Positions 15,963 to 24,773 are shown, counted from the stretch's first letter. The stretch is DNA of 64,000 nucleotides from CAVUAF01 sp963739375 (GCA_963739375.1 CAVUAF010000005.1:3070-67069), one strand, 5' to 3'. Notes: generated from the sequence alone by a model not told the origin. Translations and numbers: made by a program.

Positions 15963-16925
15963 TTACGGCGAGATCCGCTTCAGCGCGTCCTGGGCCGGCT
16001 CGTAGTCCTTGGCCAGCGAGAGCGCGGCGCGATACTCCACCGCGGCCGCATGCGGGTCGCCCATCTTTTCCAGGATTGAGCCCAGCAGGTAATGCGCCTG
16101 GAAGGTCGGCGCCATCTCCACCTTGTCCTCCGACATCAGGTAGTGGCGCACGAATTGCGCGGCCACCGGGAAGTTGCGCCCAGCCTTGAACAGCAGCTCC
16201 GCCGATTCGTAAAAAATGTCGTCATGCGAGCGCTCGGCGGCCACCGCTTTGTTCACCGCCTGCTCCATGTCGCTGTAGCGCTTCTGCCGTTGATAAAACG
16301 AGGCCAGGTTGAGCCAGCACGGCGCCTTGGCCTTGGCGGTGGCAATCGCCGTCTTGTAGTTGTTCTCCGCGTCCTGCATGCGGCCGTCTTTCTCGGCCAA
16401 GCGCGCTTCGATCCAGGCCGCGGTCGGCGGGTCCACCGCCGCCACCTTCTGCGCCTGGGCCTCCGCCTTGTCCTTGCCGCCGCCCAGGAACGCCGGCGCC
16501 TCGATGAAGTACTCGGCCAGGTCCGTTTGCGCGTCCAGGTTGTCGGAACGCAGTTCGACCGCCTTCGCGAACTCGTCGCGCGTGCGCCGCGCCAGCCGGA
16601 TGGCGGTGAAGAATATGGAGTGCTCCGCCTTCAGGCCGTACGCCCGCCCCAGCCACAGGTGATACCCGCTGTTGCCAGGCTCCAGGTTCACCGCCTTCTC
16701 GCAGGCTTTCACCGCGTCGTCCCAGCGCTCCAGCGTGAGATACGTGCGCCCCAGCAGGTTCCACGCTTCCGCGTCCCCCGGGGTGTTCTTCACCTGCTCG
16801 CGCAGCATGCGGATCGCTTCGTCGGCGTGCCCGGCGCGCACCAGGTCCTGCGGCGTCTGCAACGGCTTTGCCGCCACCGGCAACGCCAGCGCGAGCAACA
16901 GCACACTCAGGAACAGCTTCTTCAT
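15963..16925 (-). CDS. exported TPR protein
   Basis: 320 residues with a signal peptide (MKKLFLSVLLLALALPVAA) and at least five tetratricopeptide repeats, e.g. AEAWNLLGRTYLTLERWDDA, SGYHLWLGRAYGLKAEHS, APCWLNLASFYQRQKRYSDM and the last one HYLLGSILEKMGDPHAAAVE. TPR arrays mediate protein binding; no catalytic part. Its start overlaps the stop of the upstream efflux-adaptor gene by 4 bp (ATGA), so the two are translationally coupled and the TPR protein is probably periplasmic and related to the exporter. Confidence 0.85.
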   Translation of the reverse strand: MKKLFLSVLLLALALPVAAKPLQTPQDLVRAGHADEAIRMLREQVKNTPGDAEAWNLLGRTYLTLERWDDAVKACEKAVNLEPGNSGYHLWLGRAYGLKAEHSIFFTAIRLARRTRDEFAKAVELRSDNLDAQTDLAEYFIEAPAFLGGGKDKAEAQAQKVAAVDPPTAAWIEARLAEKDGRMQDAENNYKTAIATAKAKAPCWLNLASFYQRQKRYSDMEQAVNKAVAAERSHDDIFYESAELLFKAGRNFPVAAQFVRHYLMSEDKVEMAPTFQAHYLLGSILEKMGDPHAAAVEYRAALSLAKDYEPAQDALKRISP

Positions 16926-18181
16926 GGCTGTGGCACCACCCGCACCGGGAGGTTGTCCTTCAACATCTGTCCGTTGGTTGTCCCCAATGCCACCACGGTG
17001 TTCTCCGCGAGGCCCTTCGCCACCTCGATCCGCGTGAGGTTCGAGATGGCCGTTTCCACGTCCGTGCGCTTCAACTCGCCGTTCACCACCGCGAAGACGA
17101 AGCGCTTGCCGTCTTCCTGGTGGACTGCCTCGCGCGCCACCGTCAGCACGTCCTCGTGCCGGGCAGTGATCACCGTGACGCTCACGTTGACCGCGGGCAG
17201 CAGCCTCAAGTCTTGATTATTCACCTCGCAGGTGATCTCGCCTACGGTGCGGGTGCCGCGCACGGTTACGGTGGTGGGCACGCTGGTAACCGTGCCTTCC
17301 CAGACGCGGCCCGGCAGCGCATCCCAGGTGACGTCTACCCGCTGGCCACCCGCCAGCCGCCCAATGTCCGGTTCATCCACAAAGGCCCGCACCGTCACCG
17401 TGTGCAGGTCGGCGACCTGCACCAGCAGCTCGCCCGCGTTCACGTACTCGCCGCGCCGCACCGGCAGCGCATACACCATGCCCGCCCGCGGCGCCCGGAT
17501 ATTGGAATTCGCCAGCAGATCGTGCGCTGCCGCCACCGCCGCACGCGCCTCCGCTTCCCGCGCCTGCGCGTGCTGCAGCTCATCCGGCGAGAAGCGCGAC
17601 GTCTGCTTGCCCTCCAGCAGCTCCACCTGCGCCTGCGTCGCCTTCACGTGGTTCTGCGCCGTCGCGACCTCCGCCGGCGACGCCGCGCCGCTCTTCTCCA
17701 GCCGCTGCAGGGCTTCCAAGTTCCGCTGTGCCGACTCCAGGTCGCTGCGCGCTTTCACCAGCGCCGCGCGGTTGGTCATGACCTCTTCCTGCGTGCCGCC
17801 TTTCTGGATCGCCCGCAGGCTGACCTCGGCGGCGCGCAGCTGCGCCTCCGCGCGGGCCGCGTCCGCCTGGGCCGTGGCGTCGTCGAGCTGCACCAGCAAC
17901 TGCCCCGCCTTGACCCCGTCCCCTTCCTTCACCAGCACGTTCTTGACGGTGGCCGGCGCCGGGGCATGGGCCTCAAAATTCCCGATGGGATCAATTCTCC
18001 CGTTGGTGGAGATGCTGGCGATGATGGCGCCGCGCTGCGCGCGCTCCACCCGCACCGGCACTTCGCCGCGGCGCATCGACATGAAGGCCGCCAGCAAGAT
18101 CACGGCAACCACCACGCCCGCCACGACCAGCCATAGCCGCTGCCGTCCCGCTCCCGGCGTGTTGTTGGGGATTGCCGCCAT
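16922..18181 (-). CDS. efflux periplasmic adaptor subunit (HlyD/RND type)
   Basis: 419 residues: one N-terminal membrane anchor (LWLVVAGVVVAVILLAAFM), a barrel-sandwich half-motif (GRIDPIGNFEAHAPAPATVKNVLVKEGDGVKAGQLLVQLD), a long alpha-hairpin coiled coil (about residues 95-210), the second lipoyl half (SNIRAPRAGMVYALPVRRGEYV), then beta-barrel and membrane-proximal domains. This is the membrane-fusion protein of a tripartite pump. No RND, ABC or TolC partner is adjacent in the window except the coupled TPR gene, so the pump type is undetermined. Confidence 0.87.
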   Translation of the reverse strand: MAAIPNNTPGAGRQRLWLVVAGVVVAVILLAAFMSMRRGEVPVRVERAQRGAIIASISTNGRIDPIGNFEAHAPAPATVKNVLVKEGDGVKAGQLLVQLDDATAQADAARAEAQLRAAEVSLRAIQKGGTQEEVMTNRAALVKARSDLESAQRNLEALQRLEKSGAASPAEVATAQNHVKATQAQVELLEGKQTSRFSPDELQHAQAREAEARAAVAAAHDLLANSNIRAPRAGMVYALPVRRGEYVNAGELLVQVADLHTVTVRAFVDEPDIGRLAGGQRVDVTWDALPGRVWEGTVTSVPTTVTVRGTRTVGEITCEVNNQDLRLLPAVNVSVTVITARHEDVLTVAREAVHQEDGKRFVFAVVNGELKRTDVETAISNLTRIEVAKGLAENTVVALGTTNGQMLKDNLPVRVVPQP

Positions 18182-18391
18182 CTCTATCTGATCGCGCCCG
18201 CCGCCCTACCTTGCAGCCACCCGGCGCAACCACGCCTCCCTAAATAGCTGATTTTAGCGCCCTTCAGCGCCAGCGCTGCCGATTTCCTGGGTACCCCCAG
18301 GGTTCGACGGCATGTCTTTGGGGGGCGCGCCTGCTAGGGATTGGATGCCGGCCGCCCCGCGGCGTCGCAAAACCCGCCGCCCTCGCTGTTC

Positions 18392-18432
18392 TTCAATTCG
18401 GCAATTCCGTGGTTCGGCAGTTCCGCAGTTTC
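18392..18432. repeat. short phrase repeat (aattcggcaattccg type)
   Basis: ttcaattcggcaattccg followed by ggttcggcagttccgcag: imperfect units of a cggcaattc phrase just before queF. Related units occur at 33467, 34534, 44738 and 54448. Confidence 0.6.
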
Positions 18433-18440
18433 CCTCTACA

Positions 18441-18845
18441 ATGTCTCCAATGCCACGCACCGGATACACCGACCAGCACGCGCGCGCCGGCCTCGCCGCC
18501 AAGCTCCCCGCCATGGCCACCTTCGCCAACCAGTTTCCCGGCTACGAGATCGTGATCGACGACCCCGAGTTCACCAGCGTCTGCCCCAAGACCGGCCTGC
18601 CCGACTTCGGCGCGCTCAGCATCCGCTACATGCCCGCCAAGCGCTGCCTGGAGCTGAAATCGCTGAAGGAATATCTGCAGGGCTACCGCAACCTCGGCAT
18701 CTTCCAGGAGAACGTGGTGAACCGCGTGCTCGAGGACGTGGTGCGCGCCGCCCGCCCGGTGTGGTGCGTGGTGCGCGGCGAATTCCGCCCCCGCGGCGGC
18801 ATCGCCACCACGGTGGAAGCGCGCTGGCCGCGCCCCAAGCGCTGA
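18441..18845 (+). CDS. queF: NADPH-dependent 7-cyano-7-deazaguanine reductase
   Basis: 134 residues from ATG 18441 (MSPMPRTGYTDQHARAG). Reduces preQ0 to preQ1 in queuosine synthesis. It is the short unimodular QueF form. The catalytic stretch is PEFTSVCPKTGLPDFG, containing the nucleophilic Cys and the acid Asp, and NADPH-binding-type residues follow in LELKSLKEYLQGYRN. The frame extends upstream into the phrase repeat, but no homology is there. No other que gene is adjacent. Confidence 0.95.
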   Translation: MSPMPRTGYTDQHARAGLAAKLPAMATFANQFPGYEIVIDDPEFTSVCPKTGLPDFGALSIRYMPAKRCLELKSLKEYLQGYRNLGIFQENVVNRVLEDVVRAARPVWCVVRGEFRPRGGIATTVEARWPRPKR

Positions 18846-18876
18846 GCCCGGCAACGCATGCTATAGTCGCCCGCTG

Positions 18877-19671
18877 ATGCCGAGAGGCATTCCAATCTCG
18901 CTGCTCGCGCTAGTGCTCATCACGTGTGGCATCTGCCACGGCCAGGCCGAAAACCAGGTCCGGCAGCAGTTGCAGGGCAGTGTATTCGGGCTGCGTTCTG
19001 CGGTGGATAAAGAACGGCTGGACTTTGACGACACCGGAAAGCTACTGACGACTGGCACTCCGCTGCCACTCACGAATGGAGGGCAGTTCTACGTCGAGAG
19101 CGTCGATTTCAAGCTGGGCGAAATTGTGCTAAAGGGTGCACGGGTGGTTTACCAGTACAAGACAGCAACGCACCGCACAAGCCACCCGCAAGAGGTGCGA
19201 ATCCGGATGCGCTCGCAGCCGGCATCAACAACGGAATCGTTATGGACCTCGTTAAAGCAGGTGTTGTTCTACGGGGCAGAACTCGTCGATCGTCTCGCCA
19301 GCAGTTATCGCGCTGCAGCGACCACAGACGCGGCTAGGCGCGAAGCCAGCGCAAAGGGCGAGTCGATCGCGTATCTTGCCGAAAGTCGGCCTGTATACGG
19401 TGCCGGCCCTGGCGTCTCGCTGCCGCAGTTGACTAGGGATGTCTTCCCAGAATGGCCGGGCGGCAGCCGCTTGCCGACACATCCCGTCATCGTGCATGTC
19501 GTCATTAATGAGCACGGGATTCCGGAACTCTTTCAGGTAACCCAATCGCTTGGGCAGCGATTCGACGAAAACGCGATCTCGGCGGTCGCAGACTGGCGTT
19601 TCCGTCCCGCCAAGCGCAACGGAATCCCGGTCGCCGTCGCACTGGATGTCGAATTGAATTTCCATCCGTAG
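18877..19671 (+). CDS. exported protein with TonB-like C-terminal domain
   Basis: 264 residues with a signal peptide (ISLLALVLITCGICHG). The last ~80 residues are TonB_C: VIVHVVINEHGIPELFQVTQ, DENAISAVADWRFRPAKRNG and VALDVELNFHP. Such Acidobacteriota proteins keep the TonB fold without the N-terminal membrane-anchored energy-coupling helix; a periplasmic binding or structural role is more likely than energy transduction. The N-terminal ~170 residues match nothing I know. Confidence 0.75.
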   Translation: MPRGIPISLLALVLITCGICHGQAENQVRQQLQGSVFGLRSAVDKERLDFDDTGKLLTTGTPLPLTNGGQFYVESVDFKLGEIVLKGARVVYQYKTATHRTSHPQEVRIRMRSQPASTTESLWTSLKQVLFYGAELVDRLASSYRAAATTDAARREASAKGESIAYLAESRPVYGAGPGVSLPQLTRDVFPEWPGGSRLPTHPVIVHVVINEHGIPELFQVTQSLGQRFDENAISAVADWRFRPAKRNGIPVAVALDVELNFHP

Positions 19672-19695
19672 TAGCGTGCTATATTCCCGCCCTGC

Positions 19696-20946
19696 ATGGC
19701 GGAATCGCCCAGTGCCGCGCCGCGTGTCTTCGCCGACTCGTCGCAGCCGCGCCTCGCGCTGGCGCTGTTCACCGCGCTGAACCTGGTCAACTACATTGAC
19801 CGCTCCGTCCTCTTCGCGGTGCAGCCGCTCATCCAGAAGGAATTTCACGAAAGCGACCGCGCCTTCGGCGTCCTCTCCAGCGCCTTCATGCTCTGCTACT
19901 TCCTGGCCGCCCCGCTGCTGGGCTGGCTGGCCGACCGTTATCCCCGCCGCATCCTCATCGCCGCCGGCGCCATGGTGTGGAGCGGCGCCACCCTGCTGAC
20001 CGCCGTTACCCACAACTTCACCGAGCTGTTCGTGCGCCACACCATCGTGGGGATTGGCGAGGCCAGCTTCGCCACCATTGCCCCCGCCTTCCTCGCCGAC
20101 CTCTTCGGTGAGGACCGCCGCGGCAAGATTCTCGCCGCCTTCAATATCGCGCTGCCCCTCGGCGTGGCCTTGGGATACGTGATCGGCGGCTACATGGCCC
20201 CGCGCTGGGGGTGGCGCGCTCCCTTCTACGTGGCGGCGGCGCCCGGCTTTCTCATCGGGCTGGCAACGCTGCTGGTGGCGGAGCCGCCGCGCGGCCAGAA
20301 GGACACCCTGCAAGCTACGCCCGAGCGCGCCCACGTCACCGGCCTGGCCCGCAACGGTGCTTTCCTCTCCGCCTCTCTCGGGCTGGCCATGATGACCTTC
20401 GCCCTCGGCGGCCTCCAGGTCTGGATGCCGACCTTCCTCTCGCGTGTGCGCGGCGTCCCCCTGGACACCGCCAACGGCATCTTCGGCGGCATCGTCGGCT
20501 TCAACGGCATCGTGGCCACGCTGCTCGGCGGGTGGCTCGGCGACCGCCTCCTCCGCCGCGACGACGCTGCCTATTACCGCGTCTCCGCTTGGACCATGGG
20601 CCTCGCCATCGTTCCCATGGCAGTGGCGATTTACCGCCCCGGCGCTCTCATGTTCCCCGCCATCTTCGTCGCCACCTTCATCCTCTTCCTCAACAACGGT
20701 CCGCTGAACGCCGCCATCGTGAACTCGGTGGCCGCCCCCATCCGCGCTACCGCCATGGCCGTCAACATCTTCATCATTCACCTGCTGGGCGACGCCTTCT
20801 CTCCCGGCATCATGGGCTGGATCTCCGACCGCAGCAACCTCCAGACCGCCTTTGGCCTGGCGCTATTGGCCTGCGCCGCCTCTTCCGCCATCCTCTTTTT
20901 CGGCACGCGCTTCGCCCCCAAGCTCAGCGCCGTACGCGCGCCCTGA
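19696..20946 (+). CDS. MFS transporter (spinster-like)
   Basis: 416 residues, about 12 membrane segments. The MFS motif A is present between TM2 and TM3 (GWLADRYPRR), with the second-half copy GGWLGDRLLRRDD. The opening (LALFTALNLVNYIDRSVLFAV) and EASFATIAPAFLADLFGEDRR resemble the spinster/SPNS-like branch, which includes lysolipid and organic-anion carriers. Substrate not predictable. It starts 24 bp after the TonB-like gene, possibly cotranscribed. Confidence 0.85.
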   Translation: MAESPSAAPRVFADSSQPRLALALFTALNLVNYIDRSVLFAVQPLIQKEFHESDRAFGVLSSAFMLCYFLAAPLLGWLADRYPRRILIAAGAMVWSGATLLTAVTHNFTELFVRHTIVGIGEASFATIAPAFLADLFGEDRRGKILAAFNIALPLGVALGYVIGGYMAPRWGWRAPFYVAAAPGFLIGLATLLVAEPPRGQKDTLQATPERAHVTGLARNGAFLSASLGLAMMTFALGGLQVWMPTFLSRVRGVPLDTANGIFGGIVGFNGIVATLLGGWLGDRLLRRDDAAYYRVSAWTMGLAIVPMAVAIYRPGALMFPAIFVATFILFLNNGPLNAAIVNSVAAPIRATAMAVNIFIIHLLGDAFSPGIMGWISDRSNLQTAFGLALLACAASSAILFFGTRFAPKLSAVRAP

Positions 20947-21031
20947 ATTCACCACTACGGCACGACGTTCCTGGCAAGAGAAAAGGCACGAAGCTCTGCG
21001 TGTCTTCGTGCCTTCGTGATGAACGGGCAGC

Positions 21032-21814
21032 CTACTGCGCTCCGCCCGCCTTCATAGTCACATCCAGGCTCTTGCTCTCCTTGGGCGCGATGGTGACCTT
21101 CTGCGTGGTTTCGCCGGCCTTCTCATGCACGAACGCCAGCGTGTAGTCACCCGGCGGCAGGTCCTTGATCTCGTACTTGCCGCTGGCGTCGGTCACGGCG
21201 AAGTACGGGCTCTTGACCACGTTGACGTACATCTTCATCCACGGATGCTGGTTGCACTTCACCGGCAGCATGATCTCTTCGCGCGCGAAGTTCTTTTCCA
21301 GCGCGGCGCCCTTCGGCGGCTGCGATTCGTTCCACTCGCGGTTCGCCTGCGGCGTGGGGTGGATGTTATGCGTGGTGTCGTCGCTGTTCAGGATTCTGAT
21401 CGTCTGCCCCGTCATCACCCCTAGGACATGCGGGTGATAGCGGCAGCCTTCCTGGTCGATTTCCACCGGGGTACTCGGCGTGTCGAAGGTGCGGTCGCCG
21501 AGCCCTTCCTTGACGTACACGAAGACGTTAGCCAGGTTGGCCCCGTCGCCGGCATACGTCTCCACCATGTTCTCGCCTTTCTTCGCGCAGGCCGCGTCCT
21601 GGCTCATATCGATCTTGCCGGCCTTGGGCTTGGCGCCGTCGAACTTCACCGTGCCGCTCACCGAGCCCACCGTGCTCTTGTCGATGGGCGTCGCCGCTGC
21701 CTTCGCCGCCGGTTGTTCGCTGGCCGCGGGCGCTTCCTCTTTCTTGCCGCATCCCATGAGCGCAAACCCCAGAAGCGCCGCCAGTGCGGCGCCCGTGATC
21801 CTGCTCCTTGTCAT
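21032..21814 (-). CDS. lipoprotein with cupredoxin-like copper motif and carboxypeptidase-regulatory domain
   Basis: 260 residues. A signal peptide with lipobox LMGC (Cys22) is followed by an Ala/Pro/Lys linker and a domain starting GSVSGTVKFDG. Within it, HPHVLGVMTGQTIRILNSDD and KCNQHPWMKMYVNV give a His...Cys-x2-His-x2-Met arrangement like a type-1 copper site. A C-terminal beta-sandwich follows (FAVTDASGKYEIKDLPPGDYTLAFVHEKAG) of the carboxypeptidase regulatory type. It probably carries electrons or binds copper at the outer face, in keeping with the respiratory cluster downstream. Copper binding is inference from residue spacing. Confidence 0.75.
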   Translation of the reverse strand: MTRSRITGAALAALLGFALMGCGKKEEAPAASEQPAAKAAATPIDKSTVGSVSGTVKFDGAKPKAGKIDMSQDAACAKKGENMVETYAGDGANLANVFVYVKEGLGDRTFDTPSTPVEIDQEGCRYHPHVLGVMTGQTIRILNSDDTTHNIHPTPQANREWNESQPPKGAALEKNFAREEIMLPVKCNQHPWMKMYVNVVKSPYFAVTDASGKYEIKDLPPGDYTLAFVHEKAGETTQKVTIAPKESKSLDVTMKAGGAQ

Positions 21815-21980
21815 CGCTGCTGCACCTTTCTATGCCGTATTTGGAGACCTGGACAAACCAGTCATGGTAATGCAACCGGCACACGGCCCGCAACGCACGG
21901 TCGCGCCGCGGGGGTGCCACCTGGTAGCCGCTCCCCTGGGCGTCGCCGGCGGCGCAGCCAGTCATCGCTGTGCCGCGCGC

Positions 21981-22008
21981 AAAAAAAAGCCGCCCCGTAG
22001 GGCGGCGA
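21981..22008 (-). terminator. Rho-independent terminator of PEP-CTERM gene 1
   Basis: Read leftward: GCCGCCC/GGGGCGGC hairpin with a 3-4 base loop followed by eight T residues, 25 bp after the stop. Confidence 0.85.
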
Positions 22009-22032
22009 ATCGAAGTTATTGGATTGAGGGAG

Positions 22033-22719
22033 TTACCGGCGCAGCTTGCGGCGCAGGCCGCCCGCCAGGCTCAGTAGTCCGCTTCCCAGGAGTACCATCG
22101 AACCCGGCTCCGGCGTTTGCGACGGCGGGGGATCGTTGGCACCGACGATATGGCCGTTCCACGTGACGTTGTTCGCGGCGCAGTCACTCCAGCCACCAAA
22201 ACCGCAAGCGGTGGCATTCAGGGTGACATCGTCGACGTAGAACTGGAACGAGCCGGTCCCGTTGCCGTTGTTGAAGGTGAAGCTCAACGGGTTGCCCGAA
22301 TTGTTGGCGAAGTTGAAGTTGATCGTGTCCGGCGTGAACGCATTGACTGTGCCCGTGATGTCCGCCGAAAACAGCGCGTTCTGCCCGCCGTTGATGCCCG
22401 TGGGCAGGCTGAAAACCACCGTCGCGATGAAGTTCTCGCTGGAGCCAATACCGCTGGCGCTCCCGAGCCACCCGAAGGTGCCCAACTGGATGGCCAGCGC
22501 GCCCCCCACCGTCGTCGCGTTGCTGGTGTCGATACCGGTAAAGGTCACCGTGTTGCCCGAACCGGTCGGGTCCCAGGTTGCCGGGGACGTTGCTGAACAG
22601 GAACTTCCGGTCGTGAAGCAACCGAGCGTGGTGGCCGTGTTGAAGGTCACCTGGTCGGCAAAAGCTGTTACCGACAGGAGCAGTACAAAAACTACAGCAG
22701 TGGTGCGAAGCAGCCTCAT
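22033..22719 (-). CDS. PEP-CTERM sorting-domain protein 1
   Basis: 228 residues from MRLLRTTAVVFVLLLSVTAFA, a signal peptide; GGGGAAC precedes this ATG, and the longer frame upstream has no signal. The body is a Gly/Ser/Thr/Asn-rich beta-type protein (TFNTATTLGCFTTGSSCSA, SFQFYVDDVTLN). The C-terminus has the exosortase sorting signal: PEPGSM, a hydrophobic helix VLLGSGLLSLAGG and a basic end LRRKLRR. Such proteins are exported, processed by an exosortase and linked to exopolysaccharide or floc formation. Closely related to the next gene. Its sigma-54 promoter and upstream site are listed separately. No exosortase gene is in the window. Confidence 0.92.
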   Translation of the reverse strand: MRLLRTTAVVFVLLLSVTAFADQVTFNTATTLGCFTTGSSCSATSPATWDPTGSGNTVTFTGIDTSNATTVGGALAIQLGTFGWLGSASGIGSSENFIATVVFSLPTGINGGQNALFSADITGTVNAFTPDTINFNFANNSGNPLSFTFNNGNGTGSFQFYVDDVTLNATACGFGGWSDCAANNVTWNGHIVGANDPPPSQTPEPGSMVLLGSGLLSLAGGLRRKLRR

Positions 22720-22798
22720 CAGTTCCCCCTCTTTCATTGAACTACGATTCGCCGCTTGATCGAGCCAAGCTCTTCTAGACAAGCGCATCCCCAATAGG

Positions 22799-22815
22799 TG
22801 CAACTGGGCTGCCAA
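22799..22815 (-). promoter_or_regulatory. sigma-54 (-24/-12) promoter of PEP-CTERM gene 1
   Basis: Read leftward: TTGGCAGCCCAGTTGCA, with GG and GC separated by exactly 10 bases; about 80 bp before the start codon. Confidence 0.7.
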
Positions 22816-22887
22816 AGTCGCATCCGCATAATAGCCTTTGTTATCAATTACTTATGTTTTATGGCGTGTCCTGGGGTCGCCTGAGTG

Positions 22888-22901
22888 TGCAGCGATTTGC
22901 A
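22888..22901. promoter_or_regulatory. candidate enhancer-binding site TGCA-N6-TGCA (gene 1)
   Basis: TGCAGCGATTTGCA, an inverted repeat 75 bp upstream of the -24 GG. The same form and distance recur at the other two PEP-CTERM genes. Confidence 0.55.
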
Positions 22902-22992
22902 CTTCGTAACTTACCATTCCACCCAAAGGTCTGGTCTCGCCGTTGTACCGGTGCGGGCGGAAAGAGGGGCTGGTTGGAGCGCACAGGGGCCA

Positions 22993-23020
22993 AATGAAAA
23001 CGCCGCCCCCTAGGGCGGCG
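22993..23020 (-). terminator. terminator of PEP-CTERM gene 2
   Basis: Read leftward: CGCCGCCCTA/GGGGGCGGCG hairpin followed by TTTTCATTT; near-copy of the terminators at 21981 and 24051. Confidence 0.75.
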
Positions 23021-23046
23021 AGTCGAAGTTATTTAGGTTGTGGGAG

Positions 23047-23727
23047 TTACCGGCGCAGCTTGCGGCGCAAGCCGCCCGCCAGGCCCAGCAGGCCGCTGCC
23101 CAGGAGCACCATCGAACCCGGCTCCGGCACCTGTCCGCCGCCGGTCGGCGTCTGGGTGGCATTGACGATGTGGCCGGTCCACGTCGCGCTCGGGTCGCCG
23201 CCGCAGAACCAGCAGTCCATGTTGATGTCGTCCACGTAAAAGTCAAACGAGCCGCTCGCCCCGGCGTTGCTGAAGGTGAGGTGCAGCGGGCTGCCCGAAT
23301 TGTGGTTGAAGTTGAAGCTGAGCGTCTGGTCGAGCCCAAAGAAGGACGAGCTGCCCGTGATGTCCGCCGAGAAGGTCTCGGCCTGCCCGCCGGTGATGGC
23401 CGAGGGCAGGGTGAAAGTCACCGTCCCGATGAAGTTCTCGTTGGATCCGATATTGTCCGAGCTGCCACCCCACGCGAAGGTGCCCAGCGCGATAGTCGTC
23501 GCGCCGCCCACCGTCGTTTGGTTGCCGCTATCGGCGCCCGTGAACGTGATCGCGTTGTTGGTGCCCGAACCGGTCGGGTCCCAGGTTGTCGGAGACCCTG
23601 CCGAGCAGGAACTTCCGGTCGTGAAGCACCCCACCGTGAGTGCGGTGTTGAAGGTCACCTGATCCGCGAAGGCAGAAACCGACAGGACCAGGAAGAAAAC
23701 TACAGCAGCGGTGCGAAGCAGCCTCAT
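23047..23727 (-). CDS. PEP-CTERM sorting-domain protein 2
   Basis: 226 residues from MRLLRTAAVVFFLVLSVSAFA; GGGGGAGCCG precedes the ATG. A paralogue of gene 1 along its whole length: the signal peptide, DQVTFNTALTVGCFTTGSSC, the TWDPTGSG stretch, SADITGSSS, FDFYVDDINMD and the end PEPGSMVLLGSGLLGLAGG with LRRKLRR are shared. The two genes are therefore a tandem duplication. It carries extra Cys residues (CWFCGG) near the C-terminal third. Same regulatory layout as genes 1 and 3. Confidence 0.92.
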   Translation of the reverse strand: MRLLRTAAVVFFLVLSVSAFADQVTFNTALTVGCFTTGSSCSAGSPTTWDPTGSGTNNAITFTGADSGNQTTVGGATTIALGTFAWGGSSDNIGSNENFIGTVTFTLPSAITGGQAETFSADITGSSSFFGLDQTLSFNFNHNSGSPLHLTFSNAGASGSFDFYVDDINMDCWFCGGDPSATWTGHIVNATQTPTGGGQVPEPGSMVLLGSGLLGLAGGLRRKLRR

Positions 23728-23777
23728 CGGCTCCCCCTTCATGAACCAAATCTTGCAAAGATTCCCGGATGACAACC

Positions 23778-23794
23778 TGCAACTATCAGACCAA
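23778..23794 (-). promoter_or_regulatory. sigma-54 (-24/-12) promoter of PEP-CTERM gene 2
   Basis: Read leftward: TTGGTCTGATAGTTGCA, GG-N10-GC, about 50 bp before the start codon. Confidence 0.7.
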
Positions 23795-23868
23795 AGTCCA
23801 AAATTGGCTAAGTCACTTTTTATGAATTACTTGGGAGCAGCCGAGGTTTCCCTCGCGTAGCCCGAATG

Positions 23869-23882
23869 TGCAGCAGTTTGCA
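23869..23882. promoter_or_regulatory. candidate enhancer-binding site TGCA-N6-TGCA (gene 2)
   Basis: TGCAGCAGTTTGCA, 77 bp upstream of the -24 GG. Confidence 0.55.
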
Positions 23883-23951
23883 GTTTCAGGTGGGAACTTA
23901 CCACGACAAGTGGGTGGCCAGGTGGGCAGGGCCCTCGCATTCGGCCATCTT

Positions 23952-24025
23952 CCGCTTAGCACTTCCGCGTTCTTTATGGTGCCCCGGCGCCGGCCCGCCG
24001 CGACTTGGCCACCGGTCCGCGCGCA
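23952..24025. repeat. 74-bp direct repeat, displaced copy of cytochrome c gene 3' end
   Basis: Matches 25253-25326 at 70 of 74 positions. The partner copy contains the last 17 codons and stop of the octahaem cytochrome gene; this copy is non-coding. Confidence 0.85.
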
Positions 24026-24050
24026 ACGCCACCCCCAAGCGCAGGGGCCA

Positions 24051-24079
24051 AATGAAAACGCCGCCCCGCAGGGCGGCGA
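24051..24079 (-). terminator. terminator of PEP-CTERM gene 3
   Basis: Read leftward: CGCCGCCCTG/CGGGGCGGCG hairpin followed by TTTTCATTT. Confidence 0.75.
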
Positions 24080-24104
24080 ATCGAAGTGATTGAATTGACG
24101 GAGT

Positions 24105-24773
24105 TTACCGGTGCATCTTGCGGCGCAGCAAGCCGGCCAGACCGGCCAGGCCGCTGCCGAACAGCAGCAAAGAGGCAGGCTCGGGTGTGGCGACAGCAAA
24201 ATTATCTGCCTCGAGCGCCCGGTTGCTTGACTCAAGGGTGACGCTGTTGATGGTTCCGCCGTTTATATCGAAGTTGTAGTACACGCTCGCCGCCGGGTTG
24301 CCACAAAGCGGGTAGCAATCGAACGGTACGCCAGTAAGATTAGACAGGTCGGTGCCGGAGAACGTAAACGTGCCGCCCGTCGTATCGAACGTGATGGTGT
24401 TGTACGCATCCAGCGATCCCCAGTACAGGCCGAAGTAGTTGTTGCCGGTGGTGCTGAAGGTCACTACATACTGCTGCGGCGGGCCACTCGCATCGTTCGG
24501 CACGGAAATGTACTGCGTATCATCCCCGGTCGGAGCGCGATGCAGCCCGTCCGAGCTGCCAGTGTAAAAGCCGAAATTCCCCGTGATGGTGAATACACCT
24601 TCGGTGTAGGGTGAAGTTGCTACCACCGGTGCGTTGAAAAACGCCTGATTCGCGCCAGATATAGGAGTGAAAGGTCCGGCTGTGGTAGTCACGGTGATTG
24701 TAGTGGCCGTGGCCGCCACAGCGCCGGCCAACAGCATCGCAAGCGTAACCAACAGAACATTCCTGAGTCTCAT
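24105..24773 (-). CDS. PEP-CTERM sorting-domain protein 3
   Basis: 222 residues from MRLRNVLLVTLAMLLAGAVAA, a signal peptide; the longer frame upstream overlaps the promoter and is ignored. The Thr/Ser/Gly/Asn-rich body (GNFGFYTGSSDGLHRAPTGD, NTITFDTTGGTFTFSGTDLS) is unlike genes 1 and 2. The C-terminus ATPEPASLLLFGSGLAGLAG followed by LLRRKMHR is a standard PEP-CTERM signal. It shares the regulatory layout of the other two and, with the amidohydrolase remnant, lies between 74-bp direct repeats. Confidence 0.92.
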   Translation of the reverse strand: MRLRNVLLVTLAMLLAGAVAATATTITVTTTAGPFTPISGANQAFFNAPVVATSPYTEGVFTITGNFGFYTGSSDGLHRAPTGDDTQYISVPNDASGPPQQYVVTFSTTGNNYFGLYWGSLDAYNTITFDTTGGTFTFSGTDLSNLTGVPFDCYPLCGNPAASVYYNFDINGGTINSVTLESSNRALEADNFAVATPEPASLLLFGSGLAGLAGLLRRKMHR

